Origin: a virus
DNA: 53,846 nt
IMG/VR virus record: IMGVR_UViG_3300005253_000102
Coordinates: 1 to 53,846 of that record
Strand: one strand, 5' to 3'
Below the pieces are notes generated by a model. That model was not told the DNA's origin, did no database searches, and was given only the letters and a program-made list of their open reading frames with translations. A program made the translations under genes and the position numbers. Below are positions 14,901-24,362 of the stretch, piece by piece (position 1 is the stretch's first letter; the number at the start of each line of letters is the position of its first letter).

Positions 14901-16292
14901 ATGTGCGATGATGCTAGCTATGACAAAGCAATTCCAGAAGTTGACGATGACGATGATGATTATGCATTTGAAATGGATGATGATCCCTGCATAGAATATT
15001 CTGAATTAAGTTTACATCCAAGGTCTAAAGAAATTCAAAAAGATTTTGATGTCACTCATAAGGTAATTGATATTTCTGTCGCTGAAAAGATTCATTTTGA
15101 TGAGGTGTATGCAGAAATTAAATTCCTTCTTTTCTTTGGTGAAGAACCTACTAACAATCGAAATTGGTATAGTCCTCTTCAACACAATATTCGAGCACAC
15201 GCATTATATATGTTACAGAAGAATGGTAAGATAAGAATTGATGGATTTGACGGCACATCTGCACAAAGCTCGTTAAAAATAAGTTCGAAAATTGAAGTAT
15301 TAGTACCCGCTTCAGGAGCATTTGTAATTACTTTGGCGGATGGTACAGAAGTAGTTATCAGGTTGACCAGGGGAAGTACAATAGAATGGGCGGTTTTTTG
15401 TAAAAATTCTGTGGAATACAGTAAATGGGATAAAATGTTCCGTGCTGCTGTAAAGGAATATAATCAGTATAAAGATAGTATATTTGATCAGGAGGGTAAG
15501 TTCATTGATTTACCCCAGGTCTCTTTTGAGGATATTTTTCTTGATGCAAAAATTCGTAAGGTAGTACAAACAAATATTATTGATTACATTGATAAAAAGA
15601 AAGTACTCATTAAACAACATAATGGAATTCCTACAAAGCGTGGAGTTATTTTTGCAGGAGATCCTGGCACGGGTAAAACGTTTTTATCAAGGGTATTAGC
15701 CAATACATTAAATACTACTTTTATGGTAATCACAAATTTATCTTCTTTGAATGAATTAAAGTCTATTTTTAGGTTTGTAGCACAATTTGATAGAGTTGTA
15801 TTACTATTTGAAGATATCGATATTTATATAAAGCATCGTGAGCTTGGATCTGGACTACTTCCTACTATGCTTAATGCCCTTGATGGGATTGAAACAATTA
15901 CAAATCATTTGGTTGTCCTTTGTACTACAAATAATGTTGAATCATTTGATGATGCTTTAAAAAATCGGCCAGGAAGATTTGACACAATTCTTATATTTGA
16001 TGCGCCGAACAAAGACTTGAAACAAACAATGTTAAAAGGATTTTGTAAAGAAAAGGATGTAGCAGATACGGACTTTGTAAAGGTTATTGATATGGTGCCG
16101 TCGAAATATACTGGCGCGCATTTAAAAGAATTATATATCTCCGCGTGTATATTGGCAATTGAAGAAAATAGTATGAATGCAAAGGATATAGTTATTTTAA
16201 CTACCGATATATTTGAGCGTGCCCTAAACAGAGTAGAGAGAGGTGCAACACATAAACATGTAATAGGTTTTGGTAATGATAACAAAGAATGA
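14901..16292 (+). CDS. AAA+ ATPase
   Basis: Acidic N-terminus (Asp-rich to residue 28), an alpha/beta domain to about 200, then one AAA module: Walker A GDPGTGKT (about 253-260), Walker B VVLLFEDID, sensor-1 CTTNN and arginine-finger NRPGRFD. Closest in style to FtsH/Bcs1/Cdc48-type AAA proteins but with no protease domain. Probably a hexameric remodeller of unknown substrate. ATG 14901 is eight bases after AAAGGG; ATG 14895 is too close. Confidence 0.82.
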   Translation: MCDDASYDKAIPEVDDDDDDYAFEMDDDPCIEYSELSLHPRSKEIQKDFDVTHKVIDISVAEKIHFDEVYAEIKFLLFFGEEPTNNRNWYSPLQHNIRAHALYMLQKNGKIRIDGFDGTSAQSSLKISSKIEVLVPASGAFVITLADGTEVVIRLTRGSTIEWAVFCKNSVEYSKWDKMFRAAVKEYNQYKDSIFDQEGKFIDLPQVSFEDIFLDAKIRKVVQTNIIDYIDKKKVLIKQHNGIPTKRGVIFAGDPGTGKTFLSRVLANTLNTTFMVITNLSSLNELKSIFRFVAQFDRVVLLFEDIDIYIKHRELGSGLLPTMLNALDGIETITNHLVVLCTTNNVESFDDALKNRPGRFDTILIFDAPNKDLKQTMLKGFCKEKDVADTDFVKVIDMVPSKYTGAHLKELYISACILAIEENSMNAKDIVILTTDIFERALNRVERGATHKHVIGFGNDNKE

Positions 16293-16620
16293 AATTGATG
16301 TACAAATTGCATTGGGCACTGTAGACACACCTCAACAAATTGCACGGTTAGTTAGAAATACTGTTGATGTAGAAGCGTTAGAGTGGGCAATTAAGTATAG
16401 GAATACTAAAGTTCGTGCAGCTGCAATTAATAATGCTGCATTACCAATAGGTTTACTTTTATGTGCATGTGTTTTTGAGACTAGTAAAACAACTAAAGAA
16501 GTGCTTGAGAGAGTTGTTAGTGAACGTCGTGGGGAAATAGAATGTGTATTAAATGTAATAAAATATTATCCTCAACTATCGATGGATTGGAATGATGCCG
16601 CTACCCCCAAACACAGTTGA
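16276..16620 (+). CDS. ALGT-motif protein with LRV-like repeats, 114 aa
   Basis: Starts MITKNEIDVQIALGTVDTPQQ inside the end of the AAA gene. The motif at 6-13 runs straight into helical repeats: VEALEWAIKYRNTKVRAAAI, with later helices. A very short protein dominated by the motif plus one or two repeat units. Overlap suggests coupling to the ATPase, so it could be an adaptor for it (inference). Confidence 0.65.
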   Translation: MITKNEIDVQIALGTVDTPQQIARLVRNTVDVEALEWAIKYRNTKVRAAAINNAALPIGLLLCACVFETSKTTKEVLERVVSERRGEIECVLNVIKYYPQLSMDWNDAATPKHS

Positions 16621-16822
16621 AGTTAAACCAGAAAATAAATGTGATGTGTGCGGAGAAAAGAATGCAAGGTACTATAACATTACATACTACATTCACGTAT
16701 GTGGTATGAAATGTTTTGAAGAATTTATTGTAGGGTATAATAGAGAAATAGAAGAAATTTCTCGAAAGTTACTTAAACCTGATGAAACTGATGCAGTGAG
16801 GAAAGAGAAGGATGATTTGTAG
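16592..16822 (+). CDS. Zinc-finger protein, 76 aa
   Basis: CDVC near residues 17-20 and a VCGMKCFEEF segment near 37-46 give four Cys in the spacing of a treble-clef/MYM-like finger, followed by an acidic helix. Overlaps neighbours on both sides. Unknown partner. Confidence 0.55.
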   Translation: MMPLPPNTVEVKPENKCDVCGEKNARYYNITYYIHVCGMKCFEEFIVGYNREIEEISRKLLKPDETDAVRKEKDDL

Positions 16823-17558
16823 TGTTGAGTTGCCTATAAAGTATTTGAATCATTCAGGATATTTTGACTTTGACTTTGTTATTGCGAGTACATGTTTGAA
16901 GTACCCTGAATATATGAAGTATTTCATGGATATGAAAGATGAAAGCGCTAGATTTGTTATATTAGACAATGGTGCATTTGAAACAGGTGAAGCTATTCAA
17001 GATGAAGAATATATTGAACTAGCAAGAAAACTTCAACCGGATGTGCTAGTTGTTCCGGATGTATATAAGGACAATGCTGCAACGGGTAGTAGAGCGGTTA
17101 AATTTTTTGATGTATGGAAAAGTTATCCAGTAGAAGGTGCAGCATTAATGGGGGTACTTCAAGGAAATTCTTGGGATACTCTTGTATCTATGTATCGAAC
17201 ATTATATTCTTCTGTTTGTCAATATATAGGTCTTCCGTACGCCACAGGCATAGACCGCTACCAGTTCTTGAAGGCTCATCCTGAAATACATAATGTGCAC
17301 ATTTTAGGAGTACCCACATTGACTGAAATATATGGGCTAAGGCTTCTTCCGAATGTTGTGTCGATTGATTCATCTCTTCCTATTAAATGTGCGAAGGACG
17401 GAAAGCTTATCAACGAGGCGTTAATATCAGATTCTTATGCACAACCCGATGAAACAGGGTTGGATCCTTTAACATTATCATATAATTTGCAAATGTTCAC
17501 AGCATTATGCAATGGTAAAACAGAAATAGTTCCTATAATATCGGAGGTTACAGAATGA
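16812..17558 (+). CDS. DpdA-like DNA deazaguanine transglycosylase
   Basis: The TGT-like signature is visible in order: LDNGAFE at 51-57 (TGT DSGGFQ, catalytic Asp), MGVLQGN at 113-119 (TGT GIVQGG) and SIDSSLPIK at 184-192 (TGT nucleophile Asp region, D..LPTR). It lacks the C-terminal tRNA-TGT zinc site, and at 248 residues is far shorter than bacterial Tgt. Phage DpdA enzymes of this type swap guanine for a 7-deazaguanine in DNA (family knowledge). Neighbouring QueE and DUF366-like genes support it. Which subfamily, and so how much guanine is replaced, cannot be told. Confidence 0.75.
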   Translation: MICSVELPIKYLNHSGYFDFDFVIASTCLKYPEYMKYFMDMKDESARFVILDNGAFETGEAIQDEEYIELARKLQPDVLVVPDVYKDNAATGSRAVKFFDVWKSYPVEGAALMGVLQGNSWDTLVSMYRTLYSSVCQYIGLPYATGIDRYQFLKAHPEIHNVHILGVPTLTEIYGLRLLPNVVSIDSSLPIKCAKDGKLINEALISDSYAQPDETGLDPLTLSYNLQMFTALCNGKTEIVPIISEVTE

Positions 17559-18124
17559 AAGCAATAGATTTGGGCCGTATAGATTACGATGGCTCCCAAT
17601 TGCATCACGCATTTGCATATGAGCAGGCTAATAAATTGGGCGCAACCATTTGCTATTTTAGAGGCAATGCAAACGTGAAAGAACATCTTGTTGATCTGGA
17701 AGATTCGCTTGCTGATGACTTTATCAAGTCTGAGGAGATGTGGCATTTTATTATTGAAATTCCCAAAGCCACGATTACCGAAATGGTGGTGTGGCAGAGA
17801 TTGTTCATTTCTATGTGTATTGATAATCTTAGGGCATTTGAAGCAGTTCTTGAACTTGGTATCACTCGTGAAGGTGATGACATTATGGTAGGAGATAGAA
17901 AGCTTTCTGTTTCTATTGCTACATTATCGCGTTTTAGTGGATTAATTCATGTAGGAATTAACATCAATGTAGGAGAGGGATGTCCTGTTGAAGCAATTGG
18001 TTTAAATGAGTTTATAAAAGAAAAAGAAAGATGCTCTTCAATATTTGGTGGAAATATGGCGGTGGCTTTTGCAGAAGAATATGAAGATGTTAAAAACGCA
18101 ACTTTTAAAGTGATTGAGGTGTAG
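17555..18124 (+). CDS. DUF366-like protein, probable deazaguanine pathway enzyme
   Basis: N-terminal DYDGSQLHHAFAYE (10-23), FRGNANV (35-41) and HLVDLEDS (44-51), with MWHFIIEIP further on, match what I recall of the DUF366 family. It is coupled to the DpdA-like gene by an ATGA overlap. I recall a phage decarboxylase (DpdL) acting on CDG being proposed in such clusters but am not certain it is this family. Role in making the inserted base is inferred from context. Confidence 0.6.
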   Translation: MKAIDLGRIDYDGSQLHHAFAYEQANKLGATICYFRGNANVKEHLVDLEDSLADDFIKSEEMWHFIIEIPKATITEMVVWQRLFISMCIDNLRAFEAVLELGITREGDDIMVGDRKLSVSIATLSRFSGLIHVGININVGEGCPVEAIGLNEFIKEKERCSSIFGGNMAVAFAEEYEDVKNATFKVIEV

Positions 18125-18125
18125 T

Positions 18126-18599
18126 ATGAAAAATATGAAAATATGGGAATGTAAATGTAATTGTCACAGTTCTAATGATGAACTTATGAAGCATTGTATA
18201 CCGTGCTGTTATCCTTGTGGTAGATGCGGACGTAATGTGAAACGGGGATTTGGAGATGATCACGGTAAAAAATGTAAACCGTTACTAACTTCTGAAGAAC
18301 AATCAGTTGTTGACTCTGCAAGAGATCTTATGGAAAAGGTTATTGCACGCATAGAGACAAGTACAAAGCAATACGGTACAAACTATGTATTGGCTGATGT
18401 GATGAAAGAGACTGAAGATGAAATGTTAGACATCATTGGATGGCCGCTACTTGAAGTAATTCGGATGCGCCAACTTTTTTTGAAAAAACTTGGCCAACTC
18501 GATGGTAAGTATCTAGATAAGTTTTTGGCATTTCAAACATCTGAATACCTATCGCATCTGAAAGAAAAGATTGATGCTGAACTTGTTAAACGTCAGTAG
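18126..18599 (+). CDS. Cys-rich zinc-binding protein, 157 aa
   Basis: The first 50 residues carry a dense Cys/His set (CKCNCH, then HCIPCCYPCGRC, then CKP), enough for two zinc ions. The rest is helical with an acidic middle. ATG 18126 lies just after the previous TAG. The family is not recognised. Confidence 0.55.
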   Translation: MKNMKIWECKCNCHSSNDELMKHCIPCCYPCGRCGRNVKRGFGDDHGKKCKPLLTSEEQSVVDSARDLMEKVIARIETSTKQYGTNYVLADVMKETEDEMLDIIGWPLLEVIRMRQLFLKKLGQLDGKYLDKFLAFQTSEYLSHLKEKIDAELVKRQ

Positions 18600-18606
18600 T
18601 AACCGA

Positions 18607-18620
18607 ACTATTTTAATAGT
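18607..18620. repeat. Perfect 14-base palindrome, possible operator
   Basis: ACTATT-TT-AATAGT lies directly upstream of the AGGAG (18621-18625) of the 18636 gene. It could bind a dimeric regulator or fold over the ribosome site. Confidence 0.3.
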
Positions 18621-18635
18621 AGGAGTAATAAAACG

Positions 18636-18983
18636 GTGACTATGTTAATGGCTAAAGACAAAAATGACAAACTATTCAAAGGGATGGGGACATTTCATGC
18701 AGTCAAAATGCTTGAAGGTATGCCTGAAGATTTAGTAGATCTATTTATGCCAAATGATGAAGATGAGTTAGCTCAATTAGAAATGAATATTGTAAAGTGG
18801 TTGGCCAGAATTAAAGAGCGTGCAAAAGTTATACAGTTGCAAAAACATTATGGATTACCTCTAAGGCCTAACCAATCTTTGAGGGATGTGTCAATTCGCT
18901 TAAAGATTTTGGAATTGAAGAAAAACCGGAAGTTTAAAAACGGTGACGGTTTCCAACCGGGTAAAGGTAATAGTGGCTTGTAA
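18636..18983 (+). CDS. Hypothetical 115-aa protein
   Basis: GTG start ten bases after AGGAG (in-frame ATGs at 18642 and 18648 are alternatives). An acidic helical middle (PNDEDELAQLEM) is followed by a basic C-terminal third ending in a Gly-rich tail. Not recognised. Confidence 0.55.
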   Translation: MTMLMAKDKNDKLFKGMGTFHAVKMLEGMPEDLVDLFMPNDEDELAQLEMNIVKWLARIKERAKVIQLQKHYGLPLRPNQSLRDVSIRLKILELKKNRKFKNGDGFQPGKGNSGL

Positions 18984-19164
18984 GTATGAAAAAAGAATAG
19001 TAGTCTTTTTATCTCAAATAGCAGAATGTTGCGGGGATATACGGTGTAATGAAAGTGTTTGCGATGAATGCAAAGTACGCATTGTAAGGTGTTCTAAATT
19101 AGTAAAGCGGGGACAAATTCCTATATTATATTATGCAGAGTTAGTAAGGATGACTTTACATTGA
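18973..19164 (+). CDS. Small Cys-rich protein, 63 aa
   Basis: GTG 18973 follows AAAGG and overlaps the previous gene; a GTG at 18943 would add ten residues. Contains CC, C-NESVCDEC and a later Cys, possibly one zinc site. Function unknown. Confidence 0.4.
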   Translation: MACKYEKRIVVFLSQIAECCGDIRCNESVCDECKVRIVRCSKLVKRGQIPILYYAELVRMTLH

Positions 19165-19165
19165 T

Positions 19166-19693
19166 ATGGATAAGTATAAAACGTCTACATTTTTAACTGG
19201 CCTCTTTTGTAAGTTTCGTTTACAGGATAAAGACATTCGAAAAGCTATATCAGAGCTTTACGGGACTTTGATAGATTCAATTCTTAAAGAGACCTCTGAA
19301 GAAAAACGCATTTTACTTTTTAGGTCGTTAATACCTGCAATCAAAAGTACTATTGAATACTTTGACCATATTAAGAAAAGTAATTTACCGGTGGACAGAG
19401 AGCTTTTTCAGGTAGTCAGTAAATTAATAATACACTGTGATCACGTTATTCAAAAGGTTGGAATTAGGGTTGATGGCACCGCTCGAGTATTTGACGATAT
19501 TATGAAACAAGTACTCATTGACGATATTACATGTGATATAGGGGATTGCATCAGTTTGTATAAAAAAACTTCTTTAGTTACTGAAAAGTCCGACGTTGTA
19601 GATAGGCTTACTGTATTATTGTCTGACTATAATGTTGTTATGCATACAAATTTAACTCCTGCAGATGTTTTAGAACCGAAAGAAGATATGTAA
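19166..19693 (+). CDS. Hypothetical 175-aa helical protein
   Basis: Begins MDKYKTSTFLTGLFCKFRLQ; predicted largely helical with no membrane segment or recognisable motif. Lies in the run of unknown genes leading to the portal, so it may have a head or packaging role (position only). Confidence 0.5.
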   Translation: MDKYKTSTFLTGLFCKFRLQDKDIRKAISELYGTLIDSILKETSEEKRILLFRSLIPAIKSTIEYFDHIKKSNLPVDRELFQVVSKLIIHCDHVIQKVGIRVDGTARVFDDIMKQVLIDDITCDIGDCISLYKKTSLVTEKSDVVDRLTVLLSDYNVVMHTNLTPADVLEPKEDM

Positions 19694-19694
19694 A

Positions 19695-19943
19695 TTGAAC
19701 TATAGTAATGACGATGGGTCTTCTTCTCCATTTAAGAAAGGAAGACTTAATGAAATTGTAAAGCCTAAACGACCTAGGCATACTAGGTCTTCGTACAAGT
19801 CAGACAAGGATGCGATTGACGCACTAGTTATAGACCTTGTACAAGTATTTGCAGATGTTGGTATAGTAATAAAGAATATACATACAATTGCGAAAGGCCT
19901 TATTAAGTTGGGGTGGGTAAAATTAAAGAAGATAGAAGGATAA
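19695..19943 (+). CDS. Hypothetical basic 82-aa protein
   Basis: TTG start (no nearby ATG). The N-terminal half is basic (KPKRPRHTRSSYKSDK) and the C-terminal half helical with a possible helix-turn-helix. It ends four bases before the portal gene. A small-terminase role was considered but nothing supports it beyond position. Confidence 0.4.
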   Translation: MNYSNDDGSSSPFKKGRLNEIVKPKRPRHTRSSYKSDKDAIDALVIDLVQVFADVGIVIKNIHTIAKGLIKLGWVKLKKIEG

Positions 19944-19947
19944 ATTA

Positions 19948-22059
19948 ATGGGATATATACTCCCCGGCGGGCGTTTTAGTAGATACGGTGATTCTCTTAT
20001 TAATGCAGATACTCAATCTGCTATGGTTACTGTACCGCAAGTTAAACCTATCTCAGGCAGATCACTTACGGGCGCCCAAGGGCGTATTGCAGCTGCAAGA
20101 AGTGTGACCGCTACAGATATTAGTAGAACTGCTCCTACATTTAATGATCCTCGATACACATTTACCACATTAAGTATTCCTACAGATTTAAGAACATTAA
20201 ATGGTCTTTACAGATTTTTTGATGATACAGATCCATTAGTAGGCAATGCTATTAGGCTTCATTGTGAATTCCCACTTTCCCGAGTATCGCTGAAAGAAGT
20301 AGGTGATCCGGTTATTCAAAGACATTATGAAGATATGTGGGAACGTATCCAAATGGATAGCCTTCTTTTTAACATAGGCCTAGAATATTGGCGTATTGGT
20401 AATGTGTTCCCATATGGTGCATGGAATGTTGACGATATGATGTGGGAACAATTTGTGATATTGAACCCGGATTATGTTACGGTTGAAGGAACTTATCTTA
20501 ATCAACGGCCGTTTATTAAACTTCAGCCAGATGAACATTTGAAAAAGATTGTGACTACGGGTCAGCCGAAGTTTTTGTATGATCAACTCCCACCTGAAAT
20601 TGTCAAGTATGTTCGTATGGGTCAGGAGATACCTCTTTCTCCTCAAAATGTTTTTCATATTGCACATAATAAATCGCCGTATGAAACGTTGGGAAGATCT
20701 GTAATTAAGCGTATTCTTAAAAGTTTAATATATGAAGATCGTATGTCAATGGCAAATTTTGCAATTGCTACTCGACAAACAATTCCAATCACGGTAGTTA
20801 AAATTGGTGACCCTAATTCTGGTTGGGTTCCGAATGATGAAGAACTTGAAGAAGTTCGAGAATTATTATCTGCTCGTGAAGTTGATCCAAACTTTACAAT
20901 TATTTATCACTGGGGCATTGATATTCAATTTTATGGTGCGTCAGGTAAAATTTGGAATCTTACAAATGAATTCAATCGAATAATGAAATGGAAGATGTTA
21001 GGCTTAGGCATATCAGAAGCCATTTTAACTGGCGGAAGTTCGTATGCCACAGCATATGCGCAATTAGAAGTACTTAGACAGCGATACCTACATTTTCAAC
21101 AGACTATGCAAACGTTTGTGTATCGCGGCGTTTTTGAGCCAGTTGCGTATGCTTGCGGATTTTATAAAACAGAAGATGTTGTTGCGGGTAGATATTATAG
21201 CGGGAAAAAATTTGGTAATCCTACTGATGCTGATATGCCTGAAACCGATATATTGTCCAAACACGCTGCTAATTTCAATAACGAGGATAATGAAGATTAT
21301 GTAGCTCAGTTGAAAGCGAAGCACGCTGCTAATGTGTCTGGGAAAGCACTTGTGTATCCTAAACTTGATTGGGATCTGCTTTCATTATCGAATGATGTAC
21401 AATATCGTAACTTTTTAATGAATTTTGATAGGCTGTTTCCAGGACAGCGTAAAGTTTCTGACTCAACTTTTTACCAGGCTGCGAAAATTGATAAAGATGC
21501 TGAACGTGAAAAATTGGCAAAAGAACATAAAGAAAATCTTCAGGATCAATTTGATAATGCAAAGATTGACCAGGAATATAGGAAGAAGTTTGCGGACGAA
21601 GGATTACCTTTCCCTGCAGATAAAGTTGCACAGCAACAAGGAGGAGGAGCTGGTGGCGTCGGCGGAGCAGGCGGTGCTCCGGGAACATCCCCTGGTCCGG
21701 GAGGAATGGCACTTCAACCAGGACAACCTGCACCAATGGGCGGTACGGGTGGTGGTAATTTAATGGGTTCTCCAGCAACACCTAATGCTCCTGTAGGCCA
21801 AGGTAATTTTTCTGGTGATGGTGGAGGTAAAACTCCTGGAGTTCCACGAAGTCCAGAAGCTAGTAGAATGCATTCATTAGATCTTCAAAGATCCTTAACG
21901 AGATCATCGATAGAACTTGAACAAGAGCTTGCGGAAGAAGCTACACAATTGCGTAAAGCTAATGCAGATGCAGGTATTGATGTAGGAAAAATTGATGAAG
22001 AGATTAAATCTAACCTTAAATCTTACGAAAATTCGCAAGATTCAACAGATTCTGAGTAG
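19948..22059 (+). CDS. Portal protein
   Basis: 703 residues. The N-terminal 500 residues show portal features: FDDTDPLVGNAIRLH near 90-104, a long alpha/beta stretch with VFHIAHNKSPYETLGRSVI, and the helical stem region. The C-terminal 190 residues are a charged helix then a Gly/Pro-rich low-complexity tail and a final coiled-coil-like segment. It forms the dodecameric ring at the unique vertex for DNA entry and exit. Followed by sigma-like genes rather than directly by the protease, which is unusual. Confidence 0.85.
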   Translation: MGYILPGGRFSRYGDSLINADTQSAMVTVPQVKPISGRSLTGAQGRIAAARSVTATDISRTAPTFNDPRYTFTTLSIPTDLRTLNGLYRFFDDTDPLVGNAIRLHCEFPLSRVSLKEVGDPVIQRHYEDMWERIQMDSLLFNIGLEYWRIGNVFPYGAWNVDDMMWEQFVILNPDYVTVEGTYLNQRPFIKLQPDEHLKKIVTTGQPKFLYDQLPPEIVKYVRMGQEIPLSPQNVFHIAHNKSPYETLGRSVIKRILKSLIYEDRMSMANFAIATRQTIPITVVKIGDPNSGWVPNDEELEEVRELLSAREVDPNFTIIYHWGIDIQFYGASGKIWNLTNEFNRIMKWKMLGLGISEAILTGGSSYATAYAQLEVLRQRYLHFQQTMQTFVYRGVFEPVAYACGFYKTEDVVAGRYYSGKKFGNPTDADMPETDILSKHAANFNNEDNEDYVAQLKAKHAANVSGKALVYPKLDWDLLSLSNDVQYRNFLMNFDRLFPGQRKVSDSTFYQAAKIDKDAEREKLAKEHKENLQDQFDNAKIDQEYRKKFADEGLPFPADKVAQQQGGGAGGVGGAGGAPGTSPGPGGMALQPGQPAPMGGTGGGNLMGSPATPNAPVGQGNFSGDGGGKTPGVPRSPEASRMHSLDLQRSLTRSSIELEQELAEEATQLRKANADAGIDVGKIDEEIKSNLKSYENSQDSTDSE

Positions 22060-23023
22060 TAGCGCCGTTCTAAATTTCCGTAAGTACGGGGAAGATGATG
22101 TGGTGACTCCAGAATTGTTGGATAAATATAGGCAGGGTGATGCTAACGCTGCTAATGTTATTGCGAAAGAGATTCTTAAAAATATTCATGGCGCAATGAA
22201 ACATTTAGGTATCATGGAAGGTGCACCTCCGCAAGAGTGGAAAGATTTTAGAGATAAAACTGCCCTGCGTATATGGGAATATTCTGTACCACGATACGAT
22301 CCTACTCAAACAAAATTTAATACATTTGTATTCAACATGGTTGGCAATATGTGGAAGAATTGGCTGAAACAAAAATCTACTGCACCTTTAGATGTGGGAC
22401 CTAGTATTGACGAGCCTGAGCAGGAGATGGCTATAGAAGATCCTTTTGCAGCAGGTTTTAAATCTGAAGTGGAAGCACAAATTATTGAATCTGCTCTTTT
22501 AGAAAATATTAAAAACCCCCGACACCGTGAAATTTTGGAATTGTGGTTAGCTGAAGATCCTGGTGAAAATGTATTAACTAAGGCAGCTAATGTCGCAGAG
22601 ATGTACAATAAGGCTCACCCTGAAAAGCCTATTGATGCCGACCGGATGTATAGGTTAGTGATATATGAAATCTATCCGTTAGTACTCGACGCGTTACCAG
22701 AGGCTGCTAGCGGTGTTGGGTATATTAGAAATCCTAAAACGGGTCCGGGAGATATAAAATGGATACGGAAGCCTAAGCCTGAAGAGGTTACGCCTTCAGA
22801 TGAAACTGTTTTCGAAGAAGAAGAGTATACACTCTCGGAAGAAAGGGTTGCACCAACATATAGAATTGATCCTCAAACTGGTGAACGCACTTTGATAAGT
22901 TTAGATATGAGAAGAAAAATAACTGCAGTACAAGAGGTATGGTGTCACACTTTGTTGACATTTTTAAGTATAGAACGGTATGGCAAATTTAGACGAACTG
23001 TTAAAAGCAGTACAAAAAGATAA
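21995..23023 (+). CDS. Sigma-like protein (degenerate region 2), 342 aa
   Basis: Residues about 80-125 (WKDFRDKTALRIWEY, YDPTQTKFNTFVFN, MWKNWLKQK) follow the pattern of sigma-70 region 2 (W..f..ydp.kG.kF.tya). The rest is acidic and unassigned. The start is uncertain: ATG 21995 overlaps the portal end by 65 bases with AGGA upstream; GTGs near 22098 are alternatives. Overlaps the clear sigma factor downstream, so the two may work as a pair. Confidence 0.6.
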   Translation: MKRLNLTLNLTKIRKIQQILSSSAVLNFRKYGEDDVVTPELLDKYRQGDANAANVIAKEILKNIHGAMKHLGIMEGAPPQEWKDFRDKTALRIWEYSVPRYDPTQTKFNTFVFNMVGNMWKNWLKQKSTAPLDVGPSIDEPEQEMAIEDPFAAGFKSEVEAQIIESALLENIKNPRHREILELWLAEDPGENVLTKAANVAEMYNKAHPEKPIDADRMYRLVIYEIYPLVLDALPEAASGVGYIRNPKTGPGDIKWIRKPKPEEVTPSDETVFEEEEYTLSEERVAPTYRIDPQTGERTLISLDMRRKITAVQEVWCHTLLTFLSIERYGKFRRTVKSSTKR

Positions 23024-23771
23024 GAAGAAAACTTTATCTAAAGAAGAAGAAGTAAAGTTAGGGACGATTATTCAATCTCTCACATCTACAGAAACTTCTA
23101 AACAAAAAGCTATTGAGAAACTTGTTCTCAAAAATATTTTCTTAGTGCTTAAAATCTGCCATAGATATAAACGAAAAGAATTTGAATTTGAAGATTTGGT
23201 AAGCTATGGAATTTTAGGGCTTTTCACCGCGGCCCGAAAATTTGATCCCACACGTAAAAATCGATTCGCATCTTACGCACGTCATTGGATTAAAGAAGCA
23301 ATAATGAAGGCCATTCGTGAATACAGTGGCCTACCAAAGATTCCGGTATACCTGGTTAAAAATTTATGGTTGGTCGCTCGTATTTTGTCCAAAGATGATA
23401 CAATAACAGATATGGCACTGGCAAAAAGTGCAGGTATTTCTGAAAAAGATGCTGCATACTTACGTACCTTAATGTTTAAGTTTATTCAATTTGATGTATC
23501 GTATGTGGTAAAGTTCCCAGTAACTCCTGAAGACATGTATGCTTTGAAAGAACGTGATGAACTAATTTACAAAGCTTTGAGTACGCTATTAACTAAAGAT
23601 GAATTTACTGTTTTGGCGCATACCCATGAGTTATGCGGGTATACAAAAATGACGTTTGCGAAGATTGAAGATGAATTAGAAATAAAAAATCCCCGTAGAC
23701 TTAAAGTAGAAGCATTGAAAAAGTTGAGTAATAATCCAATTATGCAAGAGTTGTATAAAGAAGGATGGTAA
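22980..23771 (+). CDS. RNA polymerase sigma-70-family factor
   Basis: 263 residues. Region 2 is clear at about 48-112: [51 protein letters not shown]. Region 3/4-like helices follow ([14 protein letters not shown]; a C-terminal [19 protein letters not shown] resembling 4.2). It would direct host core polymerase to phage promoters, probably late ones, given its place beside the portal and a TATAAATA element downstream (inference). Confidence 0.85.
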   Translation: MANLDELLKAVQKDKKKTLSKEEEVKLGTIIQSLTSTETSKQKAIEKLVLKNIFLVLKICHRYKRKEFEFEDLVSYGILGLFTAARKFDPTRKNRFASYARHWIKEAIMKAIREYSGLPKIPVYLVKNLWLVARILSKDDTITDMALAKSAGISEKDAAYLRTLMFKFIQFDVSYVVKFPVTPEDMYALKERDELIYKALSTLLTKDEFTVLAHTHELCGYTKMTFAKIEDELEIKNPRRLKVEALKKLSNNPIMQELYKEGW

Positions 23772-23772
23772 G

Positions 23773-24354
23773 ATGACCGAAAAAAGTTTTAAAGACATGT
23801 TGAATGATGCTGAAGGCGTTAAAGCGGTGCAAGTTATCTCAGTAGTAACGGGTGTAGAAAATATTAGTACACCTTGTGAAAATGCTACCATTGAAGAAGC
23901 TGAAGAAATCTGGGCAAATCTTGAGGCATCCCTCAACCCAGAGGCGGGCTTTGGGTTAACTGCGAATCAAATCGGGGTGAATAAGCGTGTTGGATTCATT
24001 CAATATGCTGGAAAAGTGTACCGATTGTTGAATACTCGAATAGTTGAGACAGGACCTACGACTGTAATTTATAACGAAGGCTGTTTGAGCTTGCCAGGTA
24101 AGACAATAAATACAGAAAGATACCATACAATTACGGTAGAAGACGAAATTCTTGGCAGAATGCAACTTACCATGGCAAAAGACGGTCTTTTACCTGTGAT
24201 TTTTCAGCATGAAATTGATCATATGGATGGAAAAACAATTCTTGACCGGAAAAGACAACCTTTTCGTAGAAGTGCGCCAAAAATCGGTAGAAATCAACCC
24301 TGTCCCTGTGGATCAGGTAAAAAACACAAGAAATGCTGCTTAAATGCTGAATAA
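23773..24354 (+). CDS. def: Peptide deformylase with C-terminal SEC-C zinc motif
   Basis: All three deformylase motifs: [10 protein letters not shown] (59-68), EGCLSLPG (102-109, Cys ligand) and QHEIDHMDG (145-153; two His ligands and catalytic Glu). It removes formyl from nascent N-terminal Met. After residue 170 comes [18 protein letters not shown] (172-189), a SEC-C zinc finger as found at the end of SecA. Phage deformylases are known but normally lack any tail, so the fusion is unusual. SD AAGAAGGATGG. Confidence 0.9.
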   Translation: MTEKSFKDMLNDAEGVKAVQVISVVTGVENISTPCENATIEEAEEIWANLEASLNPEAGFGLTANQIGVNKRVGFIQYAGKVYRLLNTRIVETGPTTVIYNEGCLSLPGKTINTERYHTITVEDEILGRMQLTMAKDGLLPVIFQHEIDHMDGKTILDRKRQPFRRSAPKIGRNQPCPCGSGKKHKKCCLNAE

Positions 24355-24362
24355 TCGTGTAA

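Noticed and set aside
19695-19943. Small terminase subunit
   Set aside because: Position before the portal is suggestive, but no terminase signature is visible and no large terminase follows.
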